Of a stretch of 64,000 nucleotides of DNA, positions 17,356 to 26,868 are shown piece by piece; within the stretch, counting starts at the first letter, position 1, and the number at the start of each line of letters is the position of its first letter. The translations under genes and the position numbers were made by a program. Source of the DNA: Alkalimarinus sediminis. Lineage in GTDB: Bacteria > Pseudomonadota > Gammaproteobacteria > Pseudomonadales > Oleiphilaceae. The stretch covers positions 1,931,001-1,995,000 of the forward strand of contig NZ_CP101527.1 in assembly GCF_026427595.1 (NCBI RefSeq), given 5' to 3'. The notes under the pieces are model-generated. The model was not told where the DNA came from. It did not search any database and saw only the letters and a program-made list of their open reading frames with translations.

Positions 17356-18267
17356 TTAATTAAGAGAGATTTCCTCTAAGCGAATGGTCACATTACCGAC
17401 ATACTCGACCGCTCCTGATATTTCAAGAATGGTGTTTAGCTCTGGGTCAATGAGGAGTCGAATGTCATCTTTATAACCTAGAAATTTAAATTTCTCTAAA
17501 TTCCCGTTTTCTTTGATGGATCGGGCATCAACAACCGCTTCTAGCGCGACTACCTTTTTCTTAATCCGAGACGTTTGACCATTTTTAATAGCCTTATAGT
17601 CAACCGAGACCCTTTTTGAACCGGTAACAGTGACTGAGGCATTAATGACCCCGCTGCGATCGTACATATTTAAAGAAGCCTTATCACCCTGCTTTTTAAG
17701 GTCGGCAACGCCGATAAGATAGAAAAGTGCTTCTGATTCGCTAATCGTAACACGCTGCTCCGTCTCATCGAGTTGGAAGAAGCCCTGAGCGATATTAGTC
17801 CACGTACTCCAGGGCTTACCCTCTTCACTACCTTTAGCTGGTTTACGTTTGTCAGAGTAAACTTTGTCACTCATAAACCGGTAAGTGCGGTACCACTCCT
17901 TAATACCACCATAGATTGAGGTTCGCTGTAATACTGTAGTATCTGGCTCTAACCAAACGGTAAAGTCTGTATCACTTCCGACGACACTGTTTTTAACATT
18001 AATCTTTACAATCTCATCAGCGATCGGCTGCTTACCCTCTCCTTCACTCGTGGTAATCAGCTCACTAGCGGCATCTTTACGACTGATCATATCAACTGAC
18101 ACAGAGGTGTCGAGACTGATGAAAAACTTTGACCCAGAGTACTTCAACTGATGCCATTTTAAGCTCTCTGGCGAGTAGTCAGCCGCATAAGACGATGATA
18201 CTAATATCACCGACAGAAGCATGACCAGCAATGATTTTCTCTGCGACCAACAACCCTTTAAATTCAT
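17356..18267 (-). CDS. Secreted DUF3108-like protein
   Basis: 303 residues. Clear signal peptide: KGCWSQRKS, a hydrophobic core and 'SYA-ADY' cleavage. The mature protein is beta-rich and ends in a segment (FKFLGYKDDIRLLIDPELN) that resembles the end of DUF3108 periplasmic proteins, which have an eight-stranded, lipid-carrier-like fold. The match is weak and made by eye, so it could equally be another periplasmic beta protein. It is the first gene of the three-gene minus-strand group, 52 bases upstream of the glycosyltransferase. Confidence 0.6.
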   Translation of the reverse strand: MNLKGCWSQRKSLLVMLLSVILVSSSYAADYSPESLKWHQLKYSGSKFFISLDTSVSVDMISRKDAASELITTSEGEGKQPIADEIVKINVKNSVVGSDTDFTVWLEPDTTVLQRTSIYGGIKEWYRTYRFMSDKVYSDKRKPAKGSEEGKPWSTWTNIAQGFFQLDETEQRVTISESEALFYLIGVADLKKQGDKASLNMYDRSGVINASVTVTGSKRVSVDYKAIKNGQTSRIKKKVVALEAVVDARSIKENGNLEKFKFLGYKDDIRLLIDPELNTILEISGAVEYVGNVTIRLEEISLN

Positions 18268-18426
18268 ATATAAACCTTGCTCTAAAATATCTTTGAATAT
18301 TTCAACTAAACGATCACTACATTAGCCTAGGGTGACAGGTAGCAGCCACCCTTTAGAGTTCACAGGCTATCAGTTCTGCACCAATAAGCCTGTATCAGAT
18401 TAACTAGATCGTTTACGCAACCTTAG

Positions 18427-21400
18427 CTAGCTTTCCTTAGCCTCTTCTGCGCCCTTAAAGCGTTCACGAACTCGCTGAATAATCACATAAAATGCCGGCA
18501 CCAAAAGCGTCGCAACGATTACGGAGAGGGTCATACCACCTAGTACCGCAAAACCTAGCGATAAACGGCTCATTGCACCTGCGCCGGTGGAGAGTACTAG
18601 CGGGATAACCCCCAATACAAACGAGAGTCCTGTCATCAATACCGCTCGGAATCGTAATTCAGCCGCTTTTATGGCTGCATCCCAGACCGATAACCCCTCT
18701 TCTTCCCGCAGGTTCTTGGCAAATTCAACGATGAGAATGGCGCTCTTGGTCGAGAGGCCAATTAACAGCACCAACCCTATTTGGGTATATAAGTTAACGG
18801 CCATTCCTACAGCAGCTACAGCCAATAATGCGCCTAATATTGCAATAGGGACTGCAAACATAACACTCAGTGGGATCGACCAACTTTCATACTGAGCCAC
18901 CAAAAATAGATATACGAAGATAATGGCTAACGAAAATAGTAATGGCGCGAGATTTCCTGCAGCTAGCTCTTGATAGGTCATTCCAGTCCATTCAAAAGCG
19001 TAACCATCGGGTAACTCTTCTGCCGCTATGCGCTCCATTGCCGCTATCGCTTGGCCGGAACTATACCCGGGGGCTGCACTGCCATTAATGTTAGCCGAAG
19101 CAAAAAGATTATAACGAGTCACTACTTCAGGGCCCAGAATTGGCTTAGTTTCAATCAATGTACCGAGAGGTATCATTTCGTTGTTTTGGCTTCTTACATA
19201 GAAGCGGTCAATGTCTCTAACATCGCTACGATACTCAGCGTCAGCCATCATCATGACACGATAAACTTTACCAAATTTATTAAAATCATTGATATAGAGC
19301 GAGCCCAACAACGACTGCATCGTCATAAATACGTCGTTTAACGGAATGCCCAGGTTACGAGCCTTAACGCGATCAACATCAATAAAGACTTGCGGAACAT
19401 CGGCTCTAAATGAGCTAAATGCCCTGTCAATCTCAGGCGACTCGTTTGCTTTTAGAATGAGCGTGCGCATCACTCCTGCCAATTCAGAGGGCGGTCTACC
19501 CATGGTATCTTCCAGTACGAATTCAAACCCACCTGTTGCACCTATTCCCGGAATAGCAGGCAAGGGAAACGCAAAGATGTTTGCATCAGGGAGCGCATAT
19601 AGCTTTGCCTGAATTCTCTGCAAAATACTGAACATATGAAGCTCTTTGGTGGGTCGCTCATCCCAAGAATCTAACACTACGATAGCCAAGCCAGCATTTG
19701 ATGAAGCCGCGCCTTTCAATATGCTGTACCCGCTTACGGTCATCGCATGTGCGACGCCCTCTTCAGTATTAATAATATCTGTTACCTGGTTGAGCACTTC
19801 TTCAGTTCGCTGAAGAGAGGCGCCGTCTGGTAGCGCGATATCGATCATAAATGCGCCTTTGTCTTCGGGAGGAATAAACCCTGTGGGCAGTGTTTTAAAT
19901 AGAAACCCAGTACCTCCTAGTATTAGCGCTAACAAAGCGACGACAAGAGTAACTCTTCTAACGAGAATACGAACCCACCCGACATAACCCCCGGTTAAGC
20001 GCGAGAATGTTGCTTCAAACCAAGTGAAAAAGCGCCCTTTTTTCTTTTCGCCACCCGGCGGGTTTGGTTTAAGTACTGTGGCACAAAGAGCAGGACTTAG
20101 AGTTAGAGCATTAATAGATGAGATTATTACCGCTATCGATATGGTTACGGCAAATTGTGCATACATCTGACCGGTAATACCCGGCATTAAGGCTACTGGC
20201 ACAAACACTGCGAGCAGCACGAGAGTCGTTGCGATAACCGGACCAAACACTTCTTTCATCGCTTCTCGAGTGGCTTCTTTAGGTGATAAACCATCATCCA
20301 TGTGCCGTTGCACATTTTCGATCACCACAATGGCATCATCGACGACCACCCCAATAGCGAGAATCAATGCAAATAATGTCACTGTATTAATACTCATCCC
20401 AGTAACAAAAAGCACCGCAAACGTACCTATTAAAGAGACAGGAATTGCAATCGCAGGGATGAGTGTTGACCGAACATCTTGTAAAAACAGGTATACAACC
20501 AATACCACTAGTATTAGAGCCTGAAACAGCGTTATCGCCACCTCTTTGATCGAAGCATCAACAAACTTGGTAGTGTCGTAAAGAATCCCATAGTCTATAT
20601 CTTTTGGGAAGCTCTCTTTTAATTTCTCCATTTCTGCGCTAACAGCCTCAGAAATATCAAGAGCATTCGCTTCGGGTAACTGATAAATCGCAATCACCGT
20701 ACTTGCTCGGTTATCCAGCTTACCGTAAGAGGCATAACTTTGTGAGCCTAACTCAAGTCTGGCGACATCTTTTAACCTAACCGACGAGCCGTCTTCACGG
20801 GCAATCAGAATAATATTTTCAAAGTCTTCAACACTGGTCAGGCGCCCTGTCGTTCTGAGCGTGTACTGAAACTGTTGATAGCTTGGGGAGGGTGGCGCTC
20901 CCACCTGCCCTGCGGCCACTTGAACATTCTGTTCACGGACTGAGTTCAATATATCTTGTACAGTTAGGTTTAAACTCGCCATTCGGTCGGGGTTAAGCCA
21001 AATTCGCATCCCGTAGTCTAGCGCCCCCATAATCGTCACTTTACTCACGCCATTAATACGCGCTAGAGCATCAGTAACACTTAGACTGGCGTAATTCGAA
21101 AGAAACAGGCCATCATGGGTTTCTTCTGGCGAAAACAGGTTTACAATCATCGTCATAGACGTTGACTGCTTATTAACGTTCACCCCTTGCTTAGACGTTT
21201 CTTCGGGTAGTTTAGGAATAGCTTGCTGAACCAGGTTTTGTACTCGAACCTGAGCCATATCTGGGTCTGAGCCGACCTCAAAGGTAACATTCAGTGAGTA
21301 GGTGCCGTCGTTGGCACTGTTTGAGGACATATACATCGCCCCCTCAACACCATTAAGCTCAGCCTCAATAGGCGTTGCGATGGTATCCCGAACCGTTTCA

Positions 21401-21564
21401 GCATCTGCACCAGGGTAACTGGTAGATACATTAACAACAGGAGGCGTCACATCAGGGAATTCTGCAATAGGTAGCAGGGGAATCGACAACAGCCCCGCCA
21501 ACGTAATAACAATCGAAATGACAAAGGCAAACTTGGGCCGGTCAATAAAAAATAAACTAAACAT
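18427..21564 (-). CDS. RND multidrug efflux pump, inner-membrane transporter (HAE-1 / AcrB type)
   Basis: 1045 residues, the usual length for AcrB/MexB. N-terminus 'MFSLFFIDRPKFAFVIS' is typical of the family. TM4 carries the proton-relay 'GVVVDDAIVVIENVQRHM' with the Asp-Asp pair, and two large periplasmic loops with duplicated TM halves are present. The pump takes drugs, dyes or detergents from periplasm or membrane using the proton gradient and works with an adaptor and a TolC-type channel. The adaptor is the next gene upstream (12-base gap); no outer-membrane channel gene is nearby, so TolC is presumably encoded elsewhere. A TAGGGA ribosome site precedes the ATG. No local regulator is visible. 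Confidence 0.95.
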   Translation of the reverse strand: MFSLFFIDRPKFAFVISIVITLAGLLSIPLLPIAEFPDVTPPVVNVSTSYPGADAETVRDTIATPIEAELNGVEGAMYMSSNSANDGTYSLNVTFEVGSDPDMAQVRVQNLVQQAIPKLPEETSKQGVNVNKQSTSMTMIVNLFSPEETHDGLFLSNYASLSVTDALARINGVSKVTIMGALDYGMRIWLNPDRMASLNLTVQDILNSVREQNVQVAAGQVGAPPSPSYQQFQYTLRTTGRLTSVEDFENIILIAREDGSSVRLKDVARLELGSQSYASYGKLDNRASTVIAIYQLPEANALDISEAVSAEMEKLKESFPKDIDYGILYDTTKFVDASIKEVAITLFQALILVVLVVYLFLQDVRSTLIPAIAIPVSLIGTFAVLFVTGMSINTVTLFALILAIGVVVDDAIVVIENVQRHMDDGLSPKEATREAMKEVFGPVIATTLVLLAVFVPVALMPGITGQMYAQFAVTISIAVIISSINALTLSPALCATVLKPNPPGGEKKKGRFFTWFEATFSRLTGGYVGWVRILVRRVTLVVALLALILGGTGFLFKTLPTGFIPPEDKGAFMIDIALPDGASLQRTEEVLNQVTDIINTEEGVAHAMTVSGYSILKGAASSNAGLAIVVLDSWDERPTKELHMFSILQRIQAKLYALPDANIFAFPLPAIPGIGATGGFEFVLEDTMGRPPSELAGVMRTLILKANESPEIDRAFSSFRADVPQVFIDVDRVKARNLGIPLNDVFMTMQSLLGSLYINDFNKFGKVYRVMMMADAEYRSDVRDIDRFYVRSQNNEMIPLGTLIETKPILGPEVVTRYNLFASANINGSAAPGYSSGQAIAAMERIAAEELPDGYAFEWTGMTYQELAAGNLAPLLFSLAIIFVYLFLVAQYESWSIPLSVMFAVPIAILGALLAVAAVGMAVNLYTQIGLVLLIGLSTKSAILIVEFAKNLREEEGLSVWDAAIKAAELRFRAVLMTGLSFVLGVIPLVLSTGAGAMSRLSLGFAVLGGMTLSVIVATLLVPAFYVIIQRVRERFKGAEEAKES

Positions 21565-21576
21565 AAACGTGATTCC

Positions 21577-22785
21577 CTAAGGCAATTTGCTATTGGTTTC
21601 GTCGAACGCTTTAACCGTTTGCTCTACAGGGTTAACCTTCTGCCCGGTTCTTACTTTTTGAAGACCTTCTACTATTAATCGCTCACCTACCGTCAGGCCG
21701 TTATCTACCACCCAATTAACTTCAACTCTATCGCCCATCTCAACTCTACGAACCTGAACGGTATCTTGGTCGTCAATGACCATTACAAAATGGCCTTGCT
21801 GATCTTCAGAAACGGCTGCCTGAGGAATAAGAATAGCATCCATCACTTCACTAGCACTTACGACAGCGGTTACATATTGTCCAGGTATTAGCATACCTTT
21901 ATCATTAGGAAAAACAGCCCTTACTTTTACAGTGCCCGTTGCTGGGTCAACTCGATTATCGACAAAATCAAACTGCCCCTGTTGGTCATACATTTCACCA
22001 TTAGGTAATTCGATACTGGGTATAGGTAACGCTTTCGTCGCTTCTGATAATGAGTTTTTTTGCCCGCTAGCCGTCGCTACAAGTTTTTCTGAAATATCAA
22101 ATGTGACATACATGGGGTCAACCGTGACTATCGTCACCAAAACGCCTGATTCAGGGCTCACCAAGTCACCAATACTCAAAGACTTCCGCCCAATCCGTCC
22201 TGATATGGGTGCCAGAATTTTAGTGTAAGAGAGGTTAAGTTTCGCCGCTTCTAGGGCTGCTTCACTTGATTGAAGAGCGGCTTTTGCTTGATCGCGCTTC
22301 GAAGTAAGATCATCCATTTCCATCGCACTAATGAACCCTTTTTCGATGAGTTCGTTTCCTCTGCGATAATTTCGCTTAGCATTGGTCAAGCTAGCTTGTT
22401 GCCGATTAACTTCAGCAGAGAGACGTGATACTTCAGCCTGATAAGGTTTAGGGTCAATCTCAAACAGCACATCGCCCTGCTTGACATTTTGCCCTTCAAC
22501 AAAATCCATAGACAGTAGGTAACCACTCACACGTGCTTTTATTTGCACATCCTCCACCGCCTCAGTTCGCCCAATGAAACGTCTTGTTGGGCTTATAGAC
22601 AAACTGCTAACTGTTGATACAACCACTGAAGGTAATGGTGCGTCTGCAGAAGATTGCTTGTTTGCAGAGTTATCCCCACATCCACTCACTATTAAGCCAA
22701 CTGTCGCTAAAGAGGCTACCCACAAACAATTACGCACTGTTTTAATCATATTGCTGTCCATATCAAGAATAGTTTTCAAAATCAT
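21577..22785 (-). CDS. RND efflux periplasmic adaptor lipoprotein (membrane fusion protein)
   Basis: 402 residues from the first ATG. The lipobox 'IVSGC' lies 34 residues in. Two later ATGs, at residues 9 and 13, would give a more usual lipoprotein signal (MIKTVRN start at 22749), so the start is uncertain. The body shows the AcrA/MexA pattern: 'VQIKARVSGYLLSMDFVEGQNVKQGD' type lipoyl halves, a coiled-coil hairpin (about 115-180), 'ILAPISGRIGR' as the second lipoyl half, then a beta-barrel domain. It bridges the RND pump of the next gene to an outer-membrane channel. It is 47 bases downstream of ybbP and may be cotranscribed with it. Confidence 0.92.
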   Translation of the reverse strand: MILKTILDMDSNMIKTVRNCLWVASLATVGLIVSGCGDNSANKQSSADAPLPSVVVSTVSSLSISPTRRFIGRTEAVEDVQIKARVSGYLLSMDFVEGQNVKQGDVLFEIDPKPYQAEVSRLSAEVNRQQASLTNAKRNYRRGNELIEKGFISAMEMDDLTSKRDQAKAALQSSEAALEAAKLNLSYTKILAPISGRIGRKSLSIGDLVSPESGVLVTIVTVDPMYVTFDISEKLVATASGQKNSLSEATKALPIPSIELPNGEMYDQQGQFDFVDNRVDPATGTVKVRAVFPNDKGMLIPGQYVTAVVSASEVMDAILIPQAAVSEDQQGHFVMVIDDQDTVQVRRVEMGDRVEVNWVVDNGLTVGERLIVEGLQKVRTGQKVNPVEQTVKAFDETNSKLP

Positions 22786-22832
22786 AGACTTTCATCGCCA
22801 CGATTACAATTAGTTACGCAAATAAGAGGCTC

Positions 22833-25349
22833 TCAGCTTAGTTCTTGTCTCAAAATCGCCAGCGGTGAGGATTGAGTCACTTTTCTCACAAGGTAGTATC
22901 CAATAAAGCCTATCGCCAAACCGCTCATTAAGGGCAACCATAACCAAACACTCATATGAGCAACAAAGTCCGACTTAAATAACTGATGTTGGATGGCCCA
23001 CACTACAAATTCAGCGCCTATAACTGCAACTAAACCCGACAATCCGCCTACCATCGCAAACTCCACAAACTGACTGCCAAGCACCAGTTTTGAATTCGCC
23101 CCCAAGGTTCTTAATAGTGCACCTTCTCGATAGCGCTCGCCCATCGAGATGTTGATCAGTGCCACTACCACTAGAATTGATGCAGCAAGTATCAAGTACA
23201 TAATCAGCTCAATCACCGTCGATACCTGGGTAATAATGGACCTGACCTTCTCTATCAATTGGTCCATTTCAAGAATGGTAATGGTGGGGTATTGCCGCGA
23301 CAGGCTGTTGAGTAGCTCTTTTTGCTCCGGCAGCAGGTAAACACTGGTAATAAAGGTCGCAGAAAACTGATCGAGCACTCCCTCTGGAAATATCATATAA
23401 AAATTGGGACGCATACTATCCCACTCCACTGAGCGGATACTCTGAACTTCTACCTCAATTGGTTGATCACCAATAGTGAAGGTAAGTTGGTCTCCTACCA
23501 CCACCTCTAGCGTCTCTGCTAAACGAGACTCTATAGAGACTCGATTGGACTCTTGCTCATTCGACTCATGCCACCAACTGCCCTTCTCGACCTTATTGTC
23601 TTCTGGTAGTTGGTTACTCCAAGTAAGGTTCAACTCTCGGTTGAGCGCATTAACATCTTTTTCTTTGCTTACCGCCTGTTTGACGGGTACCTCGTTTATA
23701 TGAGTCAATCGGCCTCTAACCATAGGGTACAAACCGCTGGTTTTTACATCCTTTTGTTCAAAATGTTTCTCAACGTCTGCGACTTGCTCCTGACTGATAT
23801 TGATTAGAAAGTGATTGGGCGCGTTTTCCGGCAGCTGTGCCTGCCAGTCTCCCAACAGGGATGTTCGAGTGAGATAGATAACCGCTAACAACAACAAAGC
23901 TAACGAAAACACCTGGATTTGAAAGACTGTCTGCCAGCGACGTCTAACAATAGATGCAAGGCCCAGCCGCCAGTAATTACTCGCCCCCGTGCCAATCACA
24001 CTAATAGTTTTCAGTAAAAAATAAGCCACTATTAACAGTAGACCAGACAGCACCAAAAATGCCGCCAACAAGATACCCACTAACTGCCAATCCTGACTAT
24101 ATAGATAAAGCAACGAAACGATACCGGCACAACCTAACCCACCTATCATCCAGTCGAAGCGACTTGAGCCTGTTGCTTCTTTGCGCAACACCTTCATTGG
24201 CGGAATAAGCTTTAACTTGATAATGGGAGGAAGCGCAAATGTCAGCATAACAACCGCCCCCGTCAACCAACCGACCAGAAGGGTGCTTATTTTTAGCTCA
24301 TACCAGTTATGGGTGTAACTGAGTTCCGGGAACAACGATTCAAGACTGCTGACACCAAGCCCATAGCCCATCACACCTAAAAGAGTGCCAACACAACCCG
24401 CCACAACAAACACCAACACAATCTGAAGCGCAAAGATATTAACCACTTGTGTGCCGTTGAGCCCTAGTGTCTTTAATAGCGCAACAGAGTTCACCTGCTT
24501 CATCGAATACTGGCGAGAAGACATACCGATAGCAACACAAGCCAACAGCACCGCTAAACTGCCACCCAGCAGTAAATACGTTTCAGCTTTTTCGATTGAT
24601 GTCGCGATCGCAGGCCTACCCTCTTTAACCCCCTCCCAACGATGGGTACTGCTAAGTTTTGGCTTTAACCACTCATCCATCGCCGTTAAAGCAGTATCAC
24701 TGCCAGCAAAGAGGTAGGTCCACCTCAAGCGGCTACCCGGTTGAACCACACCTGTTGCGTCAACATCTTGCATGTTGATCATAGCTCTTGGCGCAACCGC
24801 CGACATGCCGAATCCCACATCAGGCTCTCGGTTAATAACGCGAGCCACTATAAAATCTTTATCGCCAATAGAAACCGTATCGCCTCTATTAATAGCCATC
24901 AATGAAAATAGCCTAGGGTTTAGCCAAACCGTACCCGGCACCGGAATATCCTGAGTCACGACTGCCTGCGAGAAAGGCTGCTCAGAGGTCTCTAATGAAC
25001 CTTTTAAGGGGTAACCTTCAGAAACGGCCTTTACACCAACCAGCTGCATCTGCTCGCCTGCAAATAACATTGAGGCAAAACTTAAGGTATGGGCGGTTTT
25101 AATATTCATCTCATCGGCATGCTGCAACCAGCCTTCCGGAACTTCGCGGGGACTTTTCAATTGACGGTCTGCGGCAATAAACTGACTAGAAGAGTGAAGA
25201 ATTAGCTTTTGCAGGTGGTCGCCCAGCAATGAGATCAAGGACACTGTGGCGATTGAAATCACCGTCGCTAAAAACAAGATCTTCAGCTCACGTTGACGAA
25301 ACTCATTGCGTAATAGCTTACTACTGATTTTTAAAATATTTCGCTGCAT
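22833..25349 (-). CDS. ybbP: ABC transporter permease, YbbP family (FtsX-like)
   Basis: 838 residues from the ATG at 25349 (E. coli YbbP about 804). A GTG at 25406 opens a longer frame overlapping ybbA by 20 bases, but the ATG gives the expected N-terminus 'MQRNILKISSKLLRNEFR' and then TM1. The layout is that of large FtsX/MacB-type permeases: TM1, a big periplasmic domain, several TMs, a second periplasmic domain and a final TM bundle (for example 'LIMYLILAASILVVVALINI'). It is expected to work with YbbA as a mechanotransmitting or lipid/lipoprotein-handling ABC complex in the inner membrane. The tesA/ybbA/ybbP neighbourhood matches E. coli. Confidence 0.9.
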   Translation of the reverse strand: MQRNILKISSKLLRNEFRQRELKILFLATVISIATVSLISLLGDHLQKLILHSSSQFIAADRQLKSPREVPEGWLQHADEMNIKTAHTLSFASMLFAGEQMQLVGVKAVSEGYPLKGSLETSEQPFSQAVVTQDIPVPGTVWLNPRLFSLMAINRGDTVSIGDKDFIVARVINREPDVGFGMSAVAPRAMINMQDVDATGVVQPGSRLRWTYLFAGSDTALTAMDEWLKPKLSSTHRWEGVKEGRPAIATSIEKAETYLLLGGSLAVLLACVAIGMSSRQYSMKQVNSVALLKTLGLNGTQVVNIFALQIVLVFVVAGCVGTLLGVMGYGLGVSSLESLFPELSYTHNWYELKISTLLVGWLTGAVVMLTFALPPIIKLKLIPPMKVLRKEATGSSRFDWMIGGLGCAGIVSLLYLYSQDWQLVGILLAAFLVLSGLLLIVAYFLLKTISVIGTGASNYWRLGLASIVRRRWQTVFQIQVFSLALLLLAVIYLTRTSLLGDWQAQLPENAPNHFLINISQEQVADVEKHFEQKDVKTSGLYPMVRGRLTHINEVPVKQAVSKEKDVNALNRELNLTWSNQLPEDNKVEKGSWWHESNEQESNRVSIESRLAETLEVVVGDQLTFTIGDQPIEVEVQSIRSVEWDSMRPNFYMIFPEGVLDQFSATFITSVYLLPEQKELLNSLSRQYPTITILEMDQLIEKVRSIITQVSTVIELIMYLILAASILVVVALINISMGERYREGALLRTLGANSKLVLGSQFVEFAMVGGLSGLVAVIGAEFVVWAIQHQLFKSDFVAHMSVWLWLPLMSGLAIGFIGYYLVRKVTQSSPLAILRQELS

Positions 25350-25386
25350 GTTCCTAGGCTCTCTTACCGTTGTATTGAAAGCATCT

Positions 25387-26061
25387 TCATGCCGAAACTC
25401 TGCCACTCTCTAGACGCAACGTTGAATTGCAACGAGCGGCTAACGAATCATCGTGAGTGACCATAATCAGTGTCGTGGCCTCTGAACGATTCAGTTCGAA
25501 TAATAGATCAATAATATTCTGGCCAGTGGCGGTATCTAAATTACCGGTAGGTTCATCTGCGAAGAGTATTGAAGGCTTACAGGCAAATGCTCTCGCAATC
25601 GCTACACGCTGCTGCTCTCCTCCTGATAACTGGTGCGGAAAATGACCAACTCGCTCACCTAAGCCAACCCGCTGAAGAAACTCTTCAGCCTCTTGCTTAG
25701 CATTTTTATCACCGCGCAACTCAAGTGGTAACATCACATTTTCCAAAGCCGTTAACGAAGACAACAACTGGAAAGACTGAAAAATAAACCCTACATGTTG
25801 AGCCCTAAGCGCAGCTCGATCTTCCTCCCCCATATTCGAAAGGTCGCGATCGAGAATAAAAATAGAGCCATCTGAAGCCGTATCAAGCCCAGCAAGTAAC
25901 CCAAGCAGGGTTGTTTTACCTGAACCTGACCGTCCAACGATCGCTAATGAGTCGCCCTTCTTGATTTCTAGATCAATACCACTCAATATCTCGAGAGTTT
26001 CATCCGATAACATAACTCGTTTGGATACGTTTTGCGCTTTAATTACGAATGGTTCATCCAC
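25387..26061 (-). CDS. ybbA: ABC transporter ATP-binding protein, YbbA
   Basis: 224 residues from GTG at 26061 (E. coli YbbA 228). Walker A 'GRSGSGKTT', Q-loop 'FIFQSFQLL', signature 'LSGGEQQRVAIARA', Walker B 'ILFADEPTGNLD' and the switch His 'MVTHDD' are all intact. It is of the LolD/MacB type of ATPase. The longest frame starts at TTG 26079, but AAGGG eight bases before the GTG favours 26061 and leaves a 42-base divergent promoter gap to tesA. It partners with ybbP 37 bases downstream. Confidence 0.92.
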   Translation of the reverse strand: MDEPFVIKAQNVSKRVMLSDETLEILSGIDLEIKKGDSLAIVGRSGSGKTTLLGLLAGLDTASDGSIFILDRDLSNMGEEDRAALRAQHVGFIFQSFQLLSSLTALENVMLPLELRGDKNAKQEAEEFLQRVGLGERVGHFPHQLSGGEQQRVAIARAFACKPSILFADEPTGNLDTATGQNIIDLLFELNRSEATTLIMVTHDDSLAARCNSTLRLESGRVSA

Positions 26062-26103
26062 AAATATTTCCCTTTGCAATCAATGGTTGGGTATACACGC
26101 ACT

Positions 26104-26772
26104 ATGCAACGCTCTAATAAACGTTTCAACCTTAAGTTAATAGGTACGGTTTCAAATAGACAATGGATCACCAAGCTACTCTGCTTAATTCTATTGTTAC
26201 CCGCGCTATCATTTGCTAAAAATGACAGTAATACGATTGTCATTTTAGGTGACAGTATAAGTGCTGCCTACGGTGTCCCCACCGAAAGCGGCTGGGTCGC
26301 ACTGTTAGAAACAAAGCTTAAACAAAAAAGCAAACACTATACGGTTGTCAACGCCAGTATCAGCGGAGAGACAACCGAGGGCGGAGTAAAACGCCTGTCA
26401 GAGATTCTTGATCGCCACAACCCTGCCATTCTCATCATTGAGCTTGGTGGCAATGATGGCCTTCGTGGCTTTCCACTCAGTCATATCAAGACTAATTTGC
26501 AGACTATGATAGACCAAGCAAAGTCTAACAACGTGATGCCAATTCTTGTATCGATGAGAATCCCTCCAAACTATGGACGGCGATACACCAACGGCTTTTA
26601 TGACCTATTCGAACAAGCCGCAGATAAGAATGACATAGCACTTGTTCCTTTCTTGCTTGAAGATATCGCGTTAAAGCCAGAGCTTATGCAAGAAGATGGC
26701 ATACACCCCACTGCATTAGCGCAACCTATTATGCTCGATCGCATATGGAAGACGCTAGCGCCATTATTATGA
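26104..26772 (+). CDS. tesA: Acyl-CoA thioesterase I / arylesterase, GDSL (SGNH) family
   Basis: 222 residues from the ATG at 26104 (E. coli TesA 208). Signal peptide with 'LLLPALSFA-KND' cleavage. SGNH blocks: GDSIS with Ser51, the Gly in 'ISGETTEGG', 'ELGGND', and the terminal 'DGIHP' with Asp198 and His201. It is a periplasmic thioesterase/lysophospholipase. In-frame ATG at 26083 and a start at 26032 are possible but overlap ybbA, and no ribosome site singles one out. It is divergent from ybbA, as in E. coli. Confidence 0.92.
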   Translation: MQRSNKRFNLKLIGTVSNRQWITKLLCLILLLPALSFAKNDSNTIVILGDSISAAYGVPTESGWVALLETKLKQKSKHYTVVNASISGETTEGGVKRLSEILDRHNPAILIIELGGNDGLRGFPLSHIKTNLQTMIDQAKSNNVMPILVSMRIPPNYGRRYTNGFYDLFEQAADKNDIALVPFLLEDIALKPELMQEDGIHPTALAQPIMLDRIWKTLAPLL

Positions 26773-26868
26773 GCGGCAAGCCATTAGCCATTAGCCACAT
26801 GAAAGAACGTTGCCCCCGGAAAAAACAGTCAAAAAAGCAAAAGGTTTTATATCTTCATGGGGGCATAA

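Noticed and set aside
25350-25406. GTG start for ybbP
   Set aside because: It overlaps ybbA and adds sequence that does not resemble the YbbP N-terminus.
26811-26865. TGCCCCC / GGGGGCA inverted repeat between tesA and the YheT-like gene
   Set aside because: Only 7-bp arms with a 41-base loop and no T-tract; not enough to call a terminator.
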